Position numbers and translations under genes: made by a program
The notes under the pieces: generated by a model
Database searches by the model: none
The model's input: only the letters and a program-made list of their open reading frames with translations
Told to the model about the DNA's origin: nothing
Part shown: positions 6,401 to 8,652 of the stretch, piece by piece
Numbering within the stretch: the first letter of the stretch is position 1
Layout of the letters: each line of letters opens with the position of its first letter
Source: an uncultured Bacteroides sp.
GTDB taxonomy: Bacteria; Bacteroidota; Bacteroidia; Bacteroidales; Bacteroidaceae
Direction: 5' to 3'
DNA length: 8,652 nt
Assembly: GCA_900551645.1 (NCBI GenBank)
Contig: URWP01000109.1
Location: forward strand, 1 to 8,652

Positions 6401-8652
6401 TTATTGGGCCGATGCTACACCAGCACGTTGTTCCAGCAGTTTATACAATTGGTTGAACTTGTCTGTATAGTGAGTAGCCGAGTCAATCACTTTTCCGTTT
6501 TCACCCTTCATCTGAGACAGTGTCTTGCATACATCGTCCAAGATATATAAGTAGCGCATACAGTTCTCGTATGAGTTGGCGAATTGCAATTCATTCAGGC
6601 TCAGGTACCAGGTGATATATTCCACAGCGTTGTTTGCCAATGCGTTCAGAATATTTTCTGCCTTCTTATATTGGCCTAACTGCATGTAGTCTTCCGCCAT
6701 TTCCTTCGAGCTGCTCATGATGTAATCGTGAGGTACCGTAGTGCTCGGAATGACTTTCTCACAATAATCCAAAGCCTCCAATGCCTTGTCCTTCTTTCCC
6801 TCCTTAATGAGTTGGGTGGCCAGTTGGACAAACATGCGGCGGTGTGTATCACACATGCGCAATACGGTTTCATCCAGGTAGATGTCCGGATTGTCGATGC
6901 CGCCGAACTTGAACTTGTGCATCAGGTTGTCATACATCTTTTCTGAATCAAGTCTTCTGCCGAGTTCTGTATTGTTGAACGGTGTGATGCGGTAAGCCAG
7001 ACCTTCCTGCAGGAAGTTGTCGGTCAGATTCAGATGGTTGTCTGAACCTACGGTGATGGCCATGTACATCGGTCGTTCCCAATTGGTATTGGCCAGCATT
7101 TCCAGCATCATCAGTTCACTCTTGTAGAGCACAGACTTTCCTTTCAGCAAGATGTGCATGTATTCCGGAATGGAGTCCGGTGTCAGCATGCCTGAGCGTT
7201 TGATGGCTTCCTTGTCCAGTTTGATGACGATACTGTCGGTCGGAATCATCTGCAGACCTGCGTCTTTCGGTGCACGTACCCAGTGAGCCAGGATATTCTT
7301 CAGTTCATACGGATTGTCGCCGAATTCCTTCTTGGCTTCTTCCGGATTCTGTTTGTAGTAGTTCAGTACCGTTTCCATGGCTTCCGGACGGACATAGACT
7401 GCTTCGTTATGACCCGATACGTAATCGATACGGTCCCAGTTAATAGGAACGGAAGGGGAATCATAGGCCGGACGTCTCATCTGGTCGATGTACCAGTCGG
7501 TCTGCAGATAGCTCAGGTTACATACACGTACATCGGTACGTACTCCTTCGGTATCCTGATTGTACCACAGAGGGAAGGTATCGTTATCTCCGTTGGTGAA
7601 AATTATCGGATTTCCTTCATCCTGTACAGAGTTCAGGTAATTCTGTCCGAAGTCGCGGCAGGTATATCGTCCGCTGCGGTCGTGGTCGTCCCAAGTCTGG
7701 CTCACCATCTGGATAGGAACCAGCAGACAGACTACACTGGCCAGGATGGCAGCAGGTTTTTCACCCATTTTCTTGCCGAGATATTCGCTGATGGCAGCTA
7801 CTCCCAGACCAATCCAGATAGCAAAGGCATAGAACGAACCGGCATATGCGTAGTCACGTTCACGCGGCTGCAGCGGTGTCTGGTTCAGGTACAATACGAT
7901 GGCCAGACCGGTCATGAAGAAGAGGAAGAAGACCACCCAGAACTGCTGGATACCTCTTTCTCCCCGGTAAGCTTGCCAGAAGAGTCCGATGAGTCCCAAT
8001 ATCAACGGCAGACAGTAGAATACGTTGTGTCCCTTGTTGTTCTTCAGTTCACTCGGAAGCAGACTTTGGTCGCCTACCAGTTTGTTGTCGATGAACGGTA
8101 TACCTGTAATCCAGTTACCGTGTTCTATCTCGCCTTGTCCCTGGATGTCGTTCTGACGGCCGGCAAAGTTCCACATGAAATAACGCCAGTACATGTAGTT
8201 CAACTGGTAGATGAAGAAGAACTTGATGTTTTCCCATTGGGTAGGAATCTTTACCATCACCATTTCGCCGCACTGGTCGTACGGAACCTGGCGGCCTTCG
8301 ATACCTCCCAGCCAGTCTTCGTAGGCTTGTGCATGTGCATCGCTGTACATACGTGGGAACAACATGTTTTGAGCGTATTTATACTCTGTTTTATGACGTA
8401 CAATTTCGTAGCTGTCTTTTTCATCCGGACGTTCCTTTTCTTTCCGCTGGTATACCGGAGCTCCTTCTTCCACGTCGTACACGCATCCTCCTTCAGTAGG
8501 TTTCAATGCCGGTTTGGAAGCATAAGTCTGTCCGTAGAATAACGGGCGGGTACCGTATTGTTCACGGCCTAAGTATTCTCCCAAAGTAAAGATATCTTCC
8601 GGAGAGTTCTGATCCATTGGCGTATTGGCCGAAGAACGGATGACAATGACTG
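6401..8652 (-). CDS. DUF2723-family polytopic membrane protein, C-terminal part (5' end outside window)
   Basis: The frame stays open to the right edge: residues VIVIRSSANTP precede the internal Met at 8617, so that Met is not the start. Full-length Bacteroidetes members are about 1,100 residues; roughly 749 are here. The missing part holds the DUF2723 domain itself, related to GT-C glycosyltransferases and to eukaryotic TMEM260, an O-mannosyltransferase (family knowledge). Numbered from the Met at 8617, likely membrane helices are at about 198-216, 226-245, 256-278 and 288-306. A large soluble, probably periplasmic region follows, with the family-typical RYTCRDFGQNYLNS (317-330) and FTNGDNDTFPLWY (340-352) blocks. 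Helical TPR-like pairs are at about 590-730, including KKDKALEALDYCEKV and LGQYKKAENILNALA. Family identity is confident from these recognised blocks; glycosyltransferase activity is inferred. It leads an operon with the deacetylase 7 nt downstream. Confidence 0.88.
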   Translation of the reverse strand, partial: VIVIRSSANTPMDQNSPEDIFTLGEYLGREQYGTRPLFYGQTYASKPALKPTEGGCVYDVEEGAPVYQRKEKERPDEKDSYEIVRHKTEYKYAQNMLFPRMYSDAHAQAYEDWLGGIEGRQVPYDQCGEMVMVKIPTQWENIKFFFIYQLNYMYWRYFMWNFAGRQNDIQGQGEIEHGNWITGIPFIDNKLVGDQSLLPSELKNNKGHNVFYCLPLILGLIGLFWQAYRGERGIQQFWVVFFLFFMTGLAIVLYLNQTPLQPRERDYAYAGSFYAFAIWIGLGVAAISEYLGKKMGEKPAAILASVVCLLVPIQMVSQTWDDHDRSGRYTCRDFGQNYLNSVQDEGNPIIFTNGDNDTFPLWYNQDTEGVRTDVRVCNLSYLQTDWYIDQMRRPAYDSPSVPINWDRIDYVSGHNEAVYVRPEAMETVLNYYKQNPEEAKKEFGDNPYELKNILAHWVRAPKDAGLQMIPTDSIVIKLDKEAIKRSGMLTPDSIPEYMHILLKGKSVLYKSELMMLEMLANTNWERPMYMAITVGSDNHLNLTDNFLQEGLAYRITPFNNTELGRRLDSEKMYDNLMHKFKFGGIDNPDIYLDETVLRMCDTHRRMFVQLATQLIKEGKKDKALEALDYCEKVIPSTTVPHDYIMSSSKEMAEDYMQLGQYKKAENILNALANNAVEYITWYLSLNELQFANSYENCMRYLYILDDVCKTLSQMKGENGKVIDSATHYTDKFNQLYKLLEQRAGVASAQ

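Noticed and set aside
5878..6456. Plus-strand open frame of 192 codons across the deacetylase gene
   Set aside because: It lies antisense to the NodB domain and spans the junction of two real genes. No motif is visible.
7283..8542. Plus-strand open frame of 419 codons antisense to the DUF2723 gene
   Set aside because: It is long, but the opposite strand encodes clear family motifs throughout. The antisense product has no recognisable domain, and such frames are common opposite genes with strong codon bias.
6401..8617. Met at 8617 as the start of the DUF2723 gene
   Set aside because: The frame stays open to the window edge, and the upstream residues (VIVIRSSANTP) read as conserved family sequence, so the true start is outside the window.

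Overview
The window looks like ordinary chromosome from a member of the Bacteroidales (Bacteroides, Phocaeicola or a close relative). The evidence is the family content (a DUF2723-type membrane protein with a periplasmic TPR-like tail, a Bacteroidetes-style NodB deacetylase, and a dacB whose signal peptide is followed by Gln), the lack of strong Shine-Dalgarno sequences, and a Bacteroides-type -7 box (TAnnTTTG) in front of nadB. The genus is an inference from family resemblance; no marker gene is present.

Layout from left to right. Positions 1-197 hold what looks like the broken C-terminal end of a plus-strand DDE transposase (ISL3/ISAon1-like). A perfect 14-bp hairpin follows and serves as the nadB terminator. 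nadB (L-aspartate oxidase, 312-1889) is on the minus strand. A 175-bp AT-rich divergent spacer separates it from a plus-strand run of four closely spaced genes: two small two-helix membrane proteins with PH-like cytoplasmic domains (2065-2493 and 2509-2901), a dihydrolipoyl dehydrogenase (2947-4290), and a PBP4-type D-Ala-D-Ala carboxypeptidase/endopeptidase (4294-5700, only 3 nt after the dehydrogenase). An 18-bp-stem bidirectional terminator at 5722-5773 separates this run from a convergent minus-strand pair: a DUF2723 polytopic membrane protein whose 5' end lies beyond the right edge (6401-8652), followed 7 nt later by a CE4/NodB polysaccharide deacetylase (5782-6393).

How the genes work together: nadB makes iminoaspartate for NAD synthesis; its partners nadA and nadC are not here. 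The lipoamide dehydrogenase stands apart from any E1/E2 or glycine-cleavage gene in this window. The PBP4 enzyme acts on peptidoglycan in the periplasm. The DUF2723 protein and the deacetylase form a probable envelope-glycan operon with unknown substrate. I see no CRISPR array, RNA gene, prophage, secretion system or defence island. I do not see convincing evidence of a new biological system. The most worthwhile leads are the DUF2723-deacetylase pair, the tandem PH-like membrane proteins, and the decayed transposase end.
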